NCBI GenBank assembly: GCA_030490835.1 | Contig: CM059975.1 | Location: forward strand, 32,644,133 to 32,708,132 | Direction of reading: 5' to 3' | DNA: 64,000 bases | Source: Annona cherimola | Lineage: Eukaryota; Streptophyta; Magnoliopsida; Magnoliales; Annonaceae | Part shown: positions 23,361 to 35,383 of the stretch, piece by piece | How the letters are laid out: every line of letters starts with the position of its first letter | How positions within the stretch are numbered: the first letter of the stretch is position 1 | The notes under the pieces: model-generated | The model's database searches: none | What the model was told of the DNA's origin: nothing | What the model saw: the letters and a program-made list of their open reading frames with translations, nothing else | Made by a program: the position numbers and the translations under genes

Positions 23361-23648
23361 ATATGTGTTTGGAAATTGATAAAATTTTTAGATAAAAAGT
23401 TTTTGTATAAAAATTCTCAAATTTGAAGAAAAATATGTGATATGATAGGTGAATGATGAGGAATAAAAAAATAAAGTTAAAATAAATAGATTAGTTGTAT
23501 GAATAGTTATATAGAAATGTTTAAAAAGTAAAATAATTATATAAGAAGATGTGAAGAAATAATTTAAAAATAAGGTTGTTGCGGAGAGTGAAAAGTTTTA
23601 GGTTGAAAAGTTTTTGTTTAAAATTTTTTTATAGTATCTAAATATGCA
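23361..23648 (+). mobile_element. Tourist-like MITE copy
   Basis: The sequence follows the intron-3 copy at 5867-6155 motif by motif: GTGTTTGGAAA.TGATAAAA, GAATGATGAGGAATAAA, AAATAAAGTTAAAATAAATAG, AGTTGTATGAATAGTTATATAGAAATG and GAAGATGTGAAG.AATAATT. It is in the same orientation. The ends have drifted and no 3-bp duplication is certain. Confidence 0.6.
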
Positions 23649-23649
23649 T

Positions 23650-26180
23650 ATACACGCACACACACGTATATATAGATGCGTATATTTTACATAATGATTC
23701 AATGTTTGTCAAGCTTATTCTTCCTTTTTTAGTTCTAAATTCAAATAATTTATTATATTTATCTCACCTTGTTTTGTTATGCTATCAAAAATAGTTTTCA
23801 TTAAAATCTTATATCTTGTAAAAAAAAAACACCTTTTTATAATAAATATATAATATCAAAATTTTAAAGAAATGTATAGTATAAATATCGTATATAGAAG
23901 TTTACACAATTTTCTGAGTCATAAATAAATACACATGAACGATAAAAGGTTTGGATTTTTTAAAAAATATTTTAAAATTTAAAAATAAGGGTAAGCATAG
24001 GGCCTTCATGCTAAGTATCGGATCATTATACGTGTAATTTTAAAGAAGAAAGATTTAATGTTTAATTATATTATATTATTATTGTAGTAATATATTCACT
24101 ATTAGAAGATGCTAACTTTTTTTTATCTGTAATATAAACATATATTCAAATATAAATATGAATGCTAACATTTTTTTATCTATAATATAAACATATATTC
24201 AAACATAAATATGAAGAAATATTAAAAAGGCAAGCTTTAACACCAATTTTTCGGGTTTGACAGTTTAACCTAGCAAAATGCACCCCTACCTATAATCCAC
24301 TGGGTTCTGACTCCTTAGGAAAAGAATTGGACGACTTATTTGCATTTTATTTCCTCTTAAACCCTTCTCTTAACAGCCACTAACGGTGAAAATGCAACGA
24401 ATAAATTAAATTTTAAAGGACTTAAAACGCAAATATGAAAGTTTAGGGCAAATATGAAAGTTTAGGTTTAATTTATAATTATCAAACCTACAAGCTTAAA
24501 AATGCAAATTTTAATTCAGTTATATAACAAAAAATAAAAATGCTAAAAAGCTTTATCTTTATAATAATCATCCAATTAAATAAGTCGTTTAATTTCGAGG
24601 CCTGCACTTAGATGCACTTAGTTTCAGTATAACATTGTGTAAATTTTTTTTATTTTTATGAAATTTTTTAATACAACCGGTAATCTAAGTATATTTAATG
24701 TGTGTAACAAATTTTATCATTTTTGGAGTTTTGTAGATTTTTTGGACTTTTAAAATTAGTAGCATTTTAGCAGTTTGTGAATTATAAAAATGCCACTGAG
24801 TTTAAAAAATTCAAAAAAAATTTATAAATCTCCGAAATGATAAAATTTGGTATACATGTTAAATACACTTAAATTAACAATTTTATACAAGATTTAAAAA
24901 ATGGGTTAAATACACCCGCTGCACCAATGCTAAGTGCACCCGACGCATTTGGTTGTACCTAATTTAATTTCATTGAGTTTTTTGCAAATTCTCATATAAT
25001 GTTAAAAATAATTTCCTTATGTTATAAATGAAAATTTTAAGAAAATTTCTTTTTTTTTTACTGGAGAATATTTTACATTATATCTCAATTCATATTACAT
25101 TCAAACCCAGAGACAATTCTAACAAGCTTACAACAGAAAACGACAACAAGCTTCCACATATCAAGTAGGGAGACCACTAGCTCCCATCTAAATATAAAAG
25201 AGGACCAAATGCCCCTACCTCAAATATGGTTTGAAATCTCGGTGGAATTCGAACACTCATCGGCTGGAAACAGAAATCCCGTTCCCCAGCCGGTGACCAG
25301 ACGAGCGTTTAACAAATAGTGTCAAAATCCCGAACTCGACAAGCAGATTCCACCAGCCAGAAACCGACTGTACAGTTCACTTATAATCGGTCGGATCATA
25401 TGCTTAAAAATCGGACAAATAACCAATAACCCTCAACCGGCTTGAGCGAGCGGTCTGACTGGATTAGATTTTTTTTTTTTAAGGAAAAAAATTACATATC
25501 TTTAAAGCTTTGTTAATTCTCTTTAATTGAATATGTTACATTTATGCATAGTTCATGTAGAATTGAAAGATTCAATTGGTTTTTTTGGCATGTTTGAATT
25601 ATTTGAGTGATGGTAACATATAGTTTCAAGAGTTATGACGATTAAAATTTATTAAAATTTAAATAATTAAATATTTATGACATTAGAAATATGTAATGCT
25701 GAGGTCATTGATTCAAACTAATTTAATTGGTTTAACTAGTTTAAACCAAACTAGTACTTTCACTGATTCCATCATTGGTCTAGTCAAACAACATTGGTCA
25801 AAATAATTCTTACATCAAATAAATCTGATGGCCCTCGACCGAACCCTCAGGCTTAGTATGAAAAGTACGAGTGTATCATATAATAAGGATAAAATGGGTA
25901 AAAATAGGATATGTGTGTGACGAAATAATTAGAATATGAGAGTAAAAATAAAAAAATAGTATAATTATAATTAAAATAAAATTATTTTTTGAATAGTGCC
26001 AAGAACATATACTGTCTATCAATCACTGTTAGTTCCGAAATGCCACAAGAGTCACTGCTAAAGTGGATTGAGGAGGTATGGAAGTAGCATCTAAGGGTGC
26101 AAAGATTATGATAATAACCTGAATCCAATTGCCGCCTTACCATTAATGAAATTGCAGTAGTATAGCGCCTGGACAAACTC
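23650..26180. other. AT-rich intergenic DNA
   Basis: No gene seen. A degenerate foldback-MITE relative occupies about 24595-24965 (TGCACTTAGATGCACTTAG to CACCCGACGCATTTGG). A moderately GC-rich stretch at 25040-25470, preceded by a T-rich run, has no recognisable coding capacity and may be the 3' end of another retroelement. Confidence 0.4.
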
Positions 26181-26185
26181 TATAA

Positions 26186-26457
26186 GGGGACGTTTGGGAA
26201 GGTGAAAGTTGTGGAAAATATTGTATTTGGTGGGAATAGAAAATAGAATATTTTGAAAATTGTGTGATTGATATGAAATGATAGGGGTAAAGTTGAAATA
26301 AATAGGTTTGTTGGAATGTAGTTGATAAGGAAAATGATTAGAATATATGGGTAAAAGTGGATAAATATGATGATTAATTGATTAATGAAGTACCTTGAAA
26401 TCCATGCCTCCACCATTTCCCTCCCATATTTCCCACAACCTATTAACAAACGTCCCC
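26186..26457 (+). mobile_element. MITE with GGGGACGTTTG terminal inverted repeats
   Basis: The ends are GGGGACGTTTG and CAAACGTCCCC, a perfect 11-bp inverted repeat. Flanking trinucleotides are TAA (26183-26185) and AAA (26458-26460), close to the TWA duplication of Tourist/Harbinger elements. Internal GATATGAAATGATAGGGGTAAAGTTGAAATAAATAG resembles the other Tourist-like copies in this window in pattern. It encodes nothing. Confidence 0.7.
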
Positions 26458-26579
26458 AAAGAAGGTGCCTTATCATTAACCCAAGGGCAATAACTGATGC
26501 CTCTGCCTATTAGAGGGGAGCTAATCAAAAGGCGAGGACCAACCTTTTGCGGATGTCGATAATAAGGTTGTCAATACTG

Positions 26580-27095
26580 TGAACATGGGTACACTGAGGT
26601 GCAAAATTTTCTTTTTTATATTCTTTTGAAATTTTTTTGTACAACTGTTGATTTTAGTGTATTTAACGCAAAGTGATCATTTCAGACTAGTATGAAATGT
26701 CCTTATTTCAAACTAGTTCAAAAACATTTTTTTTTGCTTAAATTTTTTTTTTTTTTTTTGCAAAATGGTTAATCTAGTTATGTTTAATCTATAAACTAAT
26801 ATTTACCAATTTTGGATATATATATTTCATACCACGCCTTGTATTTAACATATATATATATATATCAAATTTTATTATTTTAGGAGACTTATTGGGATTT
26901 TTTAAAAACAGAGGCATTTTAGTAACTTGAAAATGTTTTAAAAAATTCAAAAAAAAACTACAAATTTTAAAAAATAGTAAAACTTGATATATATATATAT
27001 AAATACACATAGATTAATAGTTTTATATAAAAAAAAAGAATTAAACACATCCCGGCAAACCAAAGCAAAGTGTACACTGATGCGTTTAATCATTT
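26580..27095 (+). mobile_element. Foldback MITE family member, diverged
   Basis: Inverted arms GGTACACTGAGGTGCAAAATTTT and AAGTGTACACTGATGCG enclose the family core, GTACAACTGTTGATTTTAGTGTATTTAAC pairing with ACACATAGATTAATAG. It is enlarged by (AT)n tracts near 26858-26876 and 26988-27002. Ends are approximate. Confidence 0.45.
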
Positions 27096-27260
27096 ACCAA
27101 CCTTCTGCCCAATAAGAATGAACATGAGGAAGACATATTAGCATATTTCATTGTAACGCACAATGATGTAGACCTCCTTTTTCTATTAACTATTTTGGTA
27201 GGTGTCAAGACCTACCAAAATTTCCTTTTTACATTAACCTCGTCCCATTAAGGTCTCACT

Positions 27261-27700
27261 TAGGGGTGCAACTCTAAGTTGGTTCCTTTTAATTCGTTAT
27301 CTATTTTACCCATACTTCGGGTCAATCCGGTCCTAGTTTCAAATCAGTTCCTTACTTAATCAATATTAGGTACACATAATAAAAAGGAATATGGATATCT
27401 CAAATCTGTAATTATTAAATAAAAATATGTATACGACTTGAAATGCAACTAAATAAACAAATATAGTTGCTAAATAATTAAAGCAATAATCACAAAAAAT
27501 TGTAAAGTACTAAAAGGACAATTTAAGTATTTGAATTTACTAAATGAACTTTGGGTACCCACACATTTATCCATTGTTTTGGTTTCGAGTTTCCATTATA
27601 TTTGAAAGGATGAATATTTTTTTCCTACTCCAACTCACTCTAACAACTGACCAAATTAGGGTGAGTTGGACAGTTATCCATTGGGTTGGTTTCAAATACT
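27261..27700 (+). mobile_element. hAT-like MITE remnant
   Basis: The left end TAGGGGTGCAACTCTAAG resembles the end of the element at 12511-13237. An internal segment at about 27650 (CAAATTAGGGTGAGTTGGACAG, then ATCCATTGGGTTGG) aligns with 13182-13215 of that element. The right terminus is not recognisable, so no duplication is assigned. Beyond this, 27700-29600 is AT-rich DNA without a gene. Confidence 0.45.
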
Positions 27701-29613
27701 TAAATTGTCAATTTAGTATTTTTTTAAAAAATTCCGGTATTTATAACTTAACCCAAGCACATATTTTTCAATATATTTTAACAGAATAAATCTAACAATA
27801 TTGTTAATAAATTAGTTACGAAGACATTACTCTGAAAATAAAAGACAAAATCTCCAAGCCGGAACATGAAACCTAGACATCATGCTGAAGAGGTGGGACA
27901 CTCTGCACTTCTAATCTTCCCTCTACGGCTCAGCACTTTTCAGACTTAATCAATTTAATGAATTTCAGATTTTGCAAATTTCTTTAATAGACTATTAAAA
28001 TTTAATTTTCTTAATTATAAAATAAAAAGACAATAACACCTTTAAAAGATCAAAAATCTATTCTTAATGATATTCTTCGTGATAAATGAATTGATTAAAA
28101 CTTAAATTTTATATTATAAAATAAAATAAAAAATACCTTGAAATATAAAAATATTTTTATTAAGAATATTCTTTGCATTTAGTAAGTCAATTTGGTTCCC
28201 TTTGGATTTTTTTTAAATTTCACGTTAAATTATATCAAAACTTAATTTTCTTATATTATCAAGAAATACAAGAAAATTCGTCTTTAGAATATAAAAATAT
28301 TCCTCACATTGAATAAAGATTGTGTAAATTTTCATAATAAATAATATTAGAATTTAATTTTCTTGTATTATATAAGAAAACATTTTAAAATATGAAAAAA
28401 TTTTAATAAAAAATATTCCTCTTGTAAAATAAATCATTTTGTATTTATAATATTTTTCAAATAAATCATTTTTTGTATCTTTCAATTTTTTTCAAATTCT
28501 CATAATAAATAATATTTTAAAAAATTATTGGTTTATAAAATAAATTTGAAATATTTTGTTTTCAAATGTATTCTTCAATTAGATAAGTAATTTTTATTTT
28601 TCATTTAAATTAAAAAATTATTTTTATTTTTATTTTAAATGAAACATCTTTAGTTTTTTACATTTTTCAGACCATCTAAGTTTGTTGATTGCAAATTTGA
28701 CCTTGAGATTTTTGTATTTGCATTTTAGACCCTCCAAATGCTCATTTGTTGCATTTTAAGCCCTGCTCTAATGGTCGTCCATGATATGTTCTATACAATA
28801 TAGCAAATGAAAACTTTATAAAATAAAAAAATGCAAATATGTGAATCTCATGGTCTAAAATATAAATATGTAAAATTATAAGGTTTAAAATTCTCCCTAA
28901 TGATGGGAGTGTTATTGAATTTCTTTCATGTTGTGAGGATTGTGCATGTATATTTGTAATATCAGATGGCTTGGTGTATATAAAATGAATTAAAAAAATG
29001 CAAATAATCTATGATTGGCTAGAATGCCCCTCTTATAGAAATAAAGAGATCTAATGAGGAGATGTGAAATTAAGTTTTTGAAAAGTGTGAGGATGATGCA
29101 TATAATAAGTGTAACATGAAAGTAAATAGGGTAATTGTATAATAGACTATTTGAATATAGGGTTAAAAATAGAAAAAAATAGGATAGTTAGGTAGTTAAG
29201 ATGTTAAATTATTTCTTGAAAGAATGCATGAGGACCTCTTGTTTTACCAAAAGGTGCTAAAAAAATCGGTAAGTATTTCAACTCTAATTTTTCTAGCAAC
29301 CAGTTTTGAAACTTAAAGTAGTAGTAACTAACGGAAGAGGATAAGAACTGGAGGATATGTGGCATCACATTGCATTCGTAACCAAAAGATTGCTTTAGGG
29401 GGGTGTACTTAAGATGAGATTTTCTATTTTCGAGATATGTTTTTAAAAATTTTAATACAAATTTTTAAAATTTCCAATATAGGTTTTCTTATTCTCAATG
29501 GCATTTCTCCGTTATATTTCAAACCCTTTCCATCCTTCCAAACAAGCCCTTGGTGCACTTGTGTGGCCCTCACAAGTCACAAGAAATAACTTTGGTTGGG
29601 TATGTGTGGAAGA

Positions 29614-29862
29614 TGTTGAGCATCCAACTTCAACAGATATGTCGCACCAAGATGTTATGTGTACAACAGCTGAAAAGTTTTCAACAGGAAAAGTCTTCAA
29701 GTCACCGTAGCAGGAGCAAGTCAATCGGATCTGTAAACTACATTGTGTTTTATTTTTGCTGAATATAAATATGTACTATAAATTGCATTTGTGAAACAGT
29801 GAGTTTCAGCCTATTCGTACTTCCTTCTTAATTTCTTTCTTTTAAAATTTAATAGTCCTACA
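29614..29862 (+). repeat. Copia-1 5' LTR
   Basis: It begins TGTTGAGCATCCAACTTC and ends TAATAGTCCTACA. A TATA-like TGAATATAAATATG lies about two-thirds in, which is the likely promoter. It is clearly similar to the 3' LTR but differs by many substitutions and small indels (for example, CACTGTCACAGTAGC in the 3' copy against CACCGTAGC here), so the insertion is not recent. Confidence 0.9.
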
Positions 29863-29875
29863 TGGTATCAGAGCC
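29863..29875 (+). other. Primer-binding site, tRNA-iMet type
   Basis: TGGTATCAGAGCC begins immediately after the LTR end CA. It matches the complement of the plant initiator-Met tRNA 3' end used by most plant copia elements. Confidence 0.9.
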
Positions 29876-30095
29876 ATTCGGGGGCAGAAAATCTTCTCTA
29901 AGTGTGTTTTCTTTAATTTTCTGATATAATTCCTACTTCTTCAAACATTTAGAAAGAAAAAAAATACAGCTAATATAATTCCTTGCAACCCATCTGTTCG
30001 AACTTCGTTGCTGCAAAATTCCTACTTCTTCACACATCCCAAAAAAAAAAAAAAAATCCAGCTGATATAATTCCTTGCAACCCATCTGTCTGAAC

Positions 30096-30268
30096 CAATG
30101 TTTTTAAAACCGAACCGGTCACTGAACCGGTTTTGTGACTGGTTCCCGGTTTTTCCGGTTCAACCAGATCGAACCGACGGTCGAACCGTGGTCAGACCGG
30201 AAAAAGCAACGAACCGGGACATGACCGGTTCATGATCCGCCTGGTTCGGTCCGGTTTTCAAAACAGTG
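30096..30268 (+). mobile_element. Small CCGGTT-rich MITE nested in copia-1
   Basis: The 173-bp element has inverted ends CAATGTTTTTAAAACCG and (inverted) CACTGTTTTGAAAACCG. The interior is built of repeated ACCGGTT/GAACCG words. A perfect 8-bp target duplication GTCTGAAC lies at 30088-30095 and 30269-30276. The 8-bp duplication fits a hAT-type MITE. It inserted after copia-1, because it interrupts the copia leader. Confidence 0.85.
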
Positions 30269-30319
30269 GTCTGAACTTCTTTGCTGCAAACCCCTTCATC
30301 CAAACAAGTTCCTCTCATT

Positions 30320-33300
30320 ATGGCTGACATCCCACAAACTACTACTCCAATTTCTAAATTCTCATTCCCTTCAAATATTAATGTTCTAATTTTGTGAGAT
30401 TAAGACCCACAGAACATAATTTTCTCCTTTGGGAAACTCAAAGGACTTCCTTGATGGAAAGCCAAGATTTACTCAATTTCTTAACAGGGGAGACAAATTC
30501 TCCTTGGTAGTATCTACAAGGTAAAAATAATACTCAGATTACAAATCTCGAATATACGTCGTGGGTCCGCACCGACAGGTTGGTTAAGTCTTGGATCATT
30601 GGAACTTTTTCTACAGTGGTTTTAGGCTATGTAGTAGATTTGAAAACTACAAATGAGGTATGGAAGGTGTTAACCGATCATTTTACACAATGTTCCATTG
30701 CACGAGAATTTGATCTTCTTACTTAACTTCAACATATTATCAAAGGAAATAAATTTTTGTCTATTTATTTACGGGAATTTAAATTCATTTGTGATCAACT
30801 TAATGCCATTGGGAAGCCTGTGTCGATGCTAACAAAGTTTTCAAACTGCTTGCAGAACTTGATGATAGTTACGAGGCCTTTAAGACTACCATGCTTCACC
30901 CTCCACTACCTTCATTTGGAGAAATTATCCCGCAATTGCAAAGCTTTGAGTTGCGGGTATGAAAATTTTCGTATTCTCTTGTCAGCCCTGCTATGGCATT
31001 TGTCGCCAACAATAGCGGAGCACACCTTATGTTCCCCAACAGCATGGTTCTCTTGTTCATCAATATACAAGAGGACATGGAGGAAAGGCAGGATTCACTT
31101 TAAGGTGATGAGGTTTTCCTCACACTAATCAACCGCAGCACCATTTTCTTACTTAGAGACAAATTAGACAACCTTCACAACAACACAACTTATCAGTTGG
31201 TTTGGGACACTCACAAGATCTTTACAACAACAACCCTTGTTACCAACTCCTCAACTTCAGCCGGTAAATAACTCATAGACTACCTTCCATCCAACCAAAG
31301 CCATCTCAATATGTCAAATTTGCAAGAAGAAAGGTCATGATGCTTCGCTGTTGGCATCAATTCAATAATAGCTATCAAACCGAGGATATTCCTCAAGGTC
31401 ATGATTCTTTGCGCTGTTGTTTCTGATCTCATATCTTATACTAGAGATTCCAAGGTTATGGTTGGGAATGGTCAATCATTACCAATTACGCATATTGGTT
31501 CAGGGCATGTTAGACAAACCTTAGCTTCTCTGCCTTTGAAAGATGTCTTAATAGTGGCTGTCTTAATAGTTCCTACCATTAAGAAAAACTTACTATCGAT
31601 TTCAAAACTCACTTTAGATTACCCATGTTATTTTGAGTTTAGTAACTTTGGTTTCTTGATTAAGGATTCAGGAACACACTGGGTTCTTCTGATGGGCAAT
31701 CACAATAATGACTTGTACAACTTGAAGTCTTTTGATCCTATTGCCCTTTTCTCAATGCAACATCAAACTGAAGATGAAGACATATGGCATGGCAAATTAT
31801 CTCACTCAAATAATAAAGTGTTAAATTTTTGCAACATCAGTGATTGATTAAAGTTGATAAACCAATTACTAGTCTTTGCCAAAGTTGCCAATAAAGTGAG
31901 AGTTGCAAACTTCCGTTATTATAGAAAGTTCTCCAACATTTTTTCCACTACAAAAGATTCATTGTGATTTATGGGGGCCAACATCAGTTGCTTCAAGCAG
32001 TTTCGGTATTTTGTAATCTTGGTGAAGATTTCTTTCATTTTTGTTGGTTATATCCTTTAAAAAGGAAATCTGATTTTTTCTTTGTGTTTGTTCCTTTCAT
32101 AAAATGGTTTCAAACCAGTTCACCACAAGAATAAAACTTTTCAATCACATGGTGGAGGTGAATTTTTACTAGTACTGCATTTCAATAATATTTGCAAGAA
32201 CATAGAATCTTATATCAATCCTCTTGTGCAAACAGTCCCAAGTAAAATGGGGTTGCAGAACACAAACACAAGCATATCGTGGAGCTTGGTTTAGCCTATC
32301 TTTTTCCTGCTTCCACGCCTTTATGTTATTGGGTTGATGCTTTTACTATTGTTATTCATGTCATTAATAGACTTCCTATATGAAGACTCTCCATGCATTG
32401 TCCTTACTCAATTCTTTTTCACAAGAGTCTGGATTACAACTCTTTTCGAGTCTTTGGCTCTTGCTATTATCCTTACTTCCTCCATTATATGAAAAAAATT
32501 TGATTATTGTTCCTTACCCTGTGTTTTCTTAGGCAATGGTGATAAATACAAGGGTTATCGTTGCCTACATCCTGAAACAGGTCGAGTGTACATTTATCGT
32601 CATGTTTTTTTTTTTTATGAAACTATTTTTCCTTATCAATCAGTTAGTTCTAGTTCTTTATCATCCACTAAAATTACAAATTGGACTCATGATCAACTTA
32701 GAGAATGGGCTCGTCTTTTTTCTTCTCATGGTCAACACTCTTTAAGTGCACTAGTGCTCTATAAGATAATCAAACGAATATTCAATCTATTACTGATTCA
32801 ACCCTCTCTACTAGCATCAACTGTGTTTAACTTGCCAACTCAAACACCATGCCTTCAGACCCTGAAGCCACAATTGATGCATCCCATGAATCTGTTTTCT
32901 CTCCAGAATTGTCTTCTGAAAATGCTACCCATCAATCAATAATGTCACCACCACACTCAACAATATCCAACAGGTTGCCCCTATTTGTGCCCTCATTGCA
33001 TCTGATGGTCACACGGTCCAAGGCGGGTATATCTAAACCCAATCCTAAATATCAAGCACATCTTACCTCGATTATTCCATTAGAACCGCGGAATATACTT
33101 CAGTGTTAAGACATTTAGGTTGGAGGAATGCTATGACTGAAGAACTAGATGCCTTAGGTCGCAACTGTACTTGGGTGTTAGTACCTTGTCAGCCTTATAT
33201 GAATGTTGTTGGCTGTAAATGGGTCTTTCATACTAAACTTCGTGTCGATGGTAAACTAGATCAATTAAAGGTTCGTCTTATAGCCAAAGGATTTCATCAA

Positions 33301-34600
33301 GAAGAAGGTCTTGATTATGTGGAAACTTTTAGTCCTATTCTTAAACCAGGAAGTTTGCAAATTATTTGGCTATTGCCACTGTTCATGGGTGGCCTATTCG
33401 TCGGCTTGACATGAAGAATGCCTTTTTGCATGGTGATCTAGACATTCTTGTTTACATGGAGCAGCCTCATAGCTTAAAAAAATCTCAGTTCCAGGGCATG
33501 TTTGTTTATTAAAGCGTTCTCTCTATAGCCTCAAACAAGCCCCTGGAGCTTGGTAGGACAATTCTGTACATTTCTTCTTAGCTATGGCTTTTTCTGCAGT
33601 GTGGCTGATCCTTCTTTGTTTGTTTATCGTCAAGACTCTCACATTATTTTATTACTCCTATATGTTGACGATATAATCCTCACTAGTGATTCTTTAGTTT
33701 TGATGCAGCATCTTATTCATGATCTAGGGGTTCATTTTGCTATGAAAGATATGGATGCCCTACATTATTTTCTCAGTATTTAGGTAATAAGGACTTCCGT
33801 TGGCCTGTTTCTTTCCCAACGTAAATACTCACATGATTTACTCACTAAGGCACTTTGCATCAAAGTAAACCTTTTGCGACACCATTAGTTGTGAAGTTCT
33901 CTTTTCATGGAGATGATTAGGCTTTTTCCGATCTTGCCTTCCACCGAAGTATTGTGGGTGGTCTTCAATATCTCACTCTTACATGACGTGATCTATCTCT
34001 TACTGTGAATCTTGCTTGCCAGTGACTATCTTCTCCTACAATGGCTAACTTTTTGCTTCTTAAGCACATCTTACACTACATTCGTGGTACCATGAACTAG
34101 AGTTTACAATTTTTAGCTCAAAGTTCTATTGCTCTTCATGTTGTTGCTGATGCTAATTGGACTGGCTGTCGTATTACTCGATGCTCTACAACTGGCTATT
34201 GTGTTTTTTTGGATATCTCTTGGAGTGCCAAGAAGCAACCAACTGTCGCTCGTTCATCTACTAAAGCTGAATATCGGGCCTTAGCCTCTATTGCTGCTGA
34301 ACTTACTAAGGTCACTTATATACTCCTTGATATTAGCATTCCTCGACCACAACCAACACTTCTATTTTTCGATAATTTGTCAACATTATATCTTACTACT
34401 AGTCCTATTTTTCATGCTCGCACCAAGCATATTGAGATTGATTATCATTTCATTTGAGAAAAGGTTTCCTTTGGTAGCATTATTGTCCGTTTTGTATGTA
34501 GTTCCTTTAATGTGGCTGATTTGTTCACTAAGCCTTTGCCACGTGATTATTTTACTGATCTACACACCAAACTTGGGCTTTGGTTGTTCCAACATATGTT
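30320..34600 (+). pseudogene. Copia-1 gag-pol, multiply disrupted
   Basis: A start at 30320 (MADIPQTTTPISKF) soon meets a stop. Gag/UBN2-like sequence runs about 30530-31130. The pre-integrase region is open at 31401-31847 (IVPTIKKNLLSISKLT, DIWHGKLSH). Integrase remnants occur at about 31900-32400 (a QNGVAEHK-like stretch near 32240). RT runs 33103-33783 in two or more frames: CKWVFHTKLRVDGKLDQ, KARLIAKGF-like, then the catalytic YVDD at 33661-33672. RNase H runs about 34130-34460 (STKAEYRALASIAAEL, RTKHIEIDYHFI), followed by NVADLFTKPLP near 34500. Frameshifts and stops separate all these blocks, so no functional polyprotein is possible. Confidence 0.9.
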
Positions 34601-34606
34601 CAGTTT

Positions 34607-34615
34607 GCGGGAGGA
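34607..34615 (+). other. Copia-1 polypurine tract
   Basis: GCGGGAGGA sits directly before the 3' LTR start TGTTGAG. It is the expected plus-strand priming site. Confidence 0.85.
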
Positions 34616-34873
34616 TGTTGAGCATCCAACTTCAACAGATATGTCGCAACAAGAAAGTGTTACGTGTACGACAGCTGAAAAGTCTTCAACAGAAAAAGTC
34701 TCAAGTCACACTGTCACAGTAGCAGGAGCACGTCAATCGGATCTGTAAACTGCAATCTGTTTTATTTTGCTGAATATAAATATGCGCTATGTATTGCATT
34801 TGTTAAACAGTGAGTTTCCACCTATTCGTACTTCCTTCTTAATTTCTTTCTTTCAAAATTTAATAGTTCTACA
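34616..34873 (+). repeat. Copia-1 3' LTR
   Basis: Same start (TGTTGAGCATCC) and end (TAATAGTTCTACA) as the 5' LTR at 29614-29862. Differences include point changes, a short insertion around 34705 and TGCGCTATG in place of TGTACTATA. Confidence 0.9.
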
Positions 34874-35042
34874 AAGATTCTGACAGACACGCCGTTTTGA
34901 CGTCCCTCCCTTTGCAAGCAATTGAATTATTCGCAGAGCCATCAAAATCGAATCAAATTCCTTGGATGGGGGGCTGAGTCTTGAGAACGATGCATACGAA
35001 GACACATAGGCAAAGTATGTGTTGCGAGGAGGAGGAGGACAG

Positions 35043-35066
35043 TAATAATAATAATAATAATAATAA
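35043..35066. repeat. (AAT)n microsatellite
   Basis: About eight ATA/AAT units in tandem between copia-1 and LINE-C. A Tourist-like right end (CACTTTCCACCC, then TTCCCAAACACACCC) lies at about 35280-35318, suggesting a truncated MITE beside the LINE-C insertion site. Confidence 0.8.
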
Positions 35067-35383
35067 GTTTTCACAACTTGTTTTTCACACTTTCTGCCCT
35101 TCATACTGTACAACACTTTTTCTAACTATCATATGTTCTAATAATTTTTTAAGACTTTCATCAAAATTTTTTTTTTAAAGATCTTTCTTACGACTACCTT
35201 AATTTGTATTCCTTTCAGATCTTATCACATTACATTAATCTTTTAACTTTTCCCTACTTCTTTTCCAAAATTGTTTCTCACACTTTCCACCCTTTTTTTC
35301 TCTTCCCAAACACACCCATAAGGTTTAACCAACATAGGTATCTTTTTTTTTCTTTTTTTTTTTTGATAGAAAAGGTCACAGCC

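Larger units (their letters stand above)
29614..34873 (+). mobile_element. Copia-1: Ty1/copia LTR retrotransposon, decayed
   Basis: This element of about 5.26 kb has two LTRs of about 250 bp that start TGTTGAGCATCC and end CTACA. A tRNA-iMet primer-binding site directly follows the 5' LTR and a purine tract precedes the 3' LTR. Domain order is gag, pre-integrase/protease, integrase, RT, RNase H, so it is copia type. The 5' flank ends in AAGA and the 3' flank starts with AAGA, a partial target duplication. Every coding region carries stops and frameshifts. A 173-bp MITE is nested in the leader. Confidence 0.93.
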
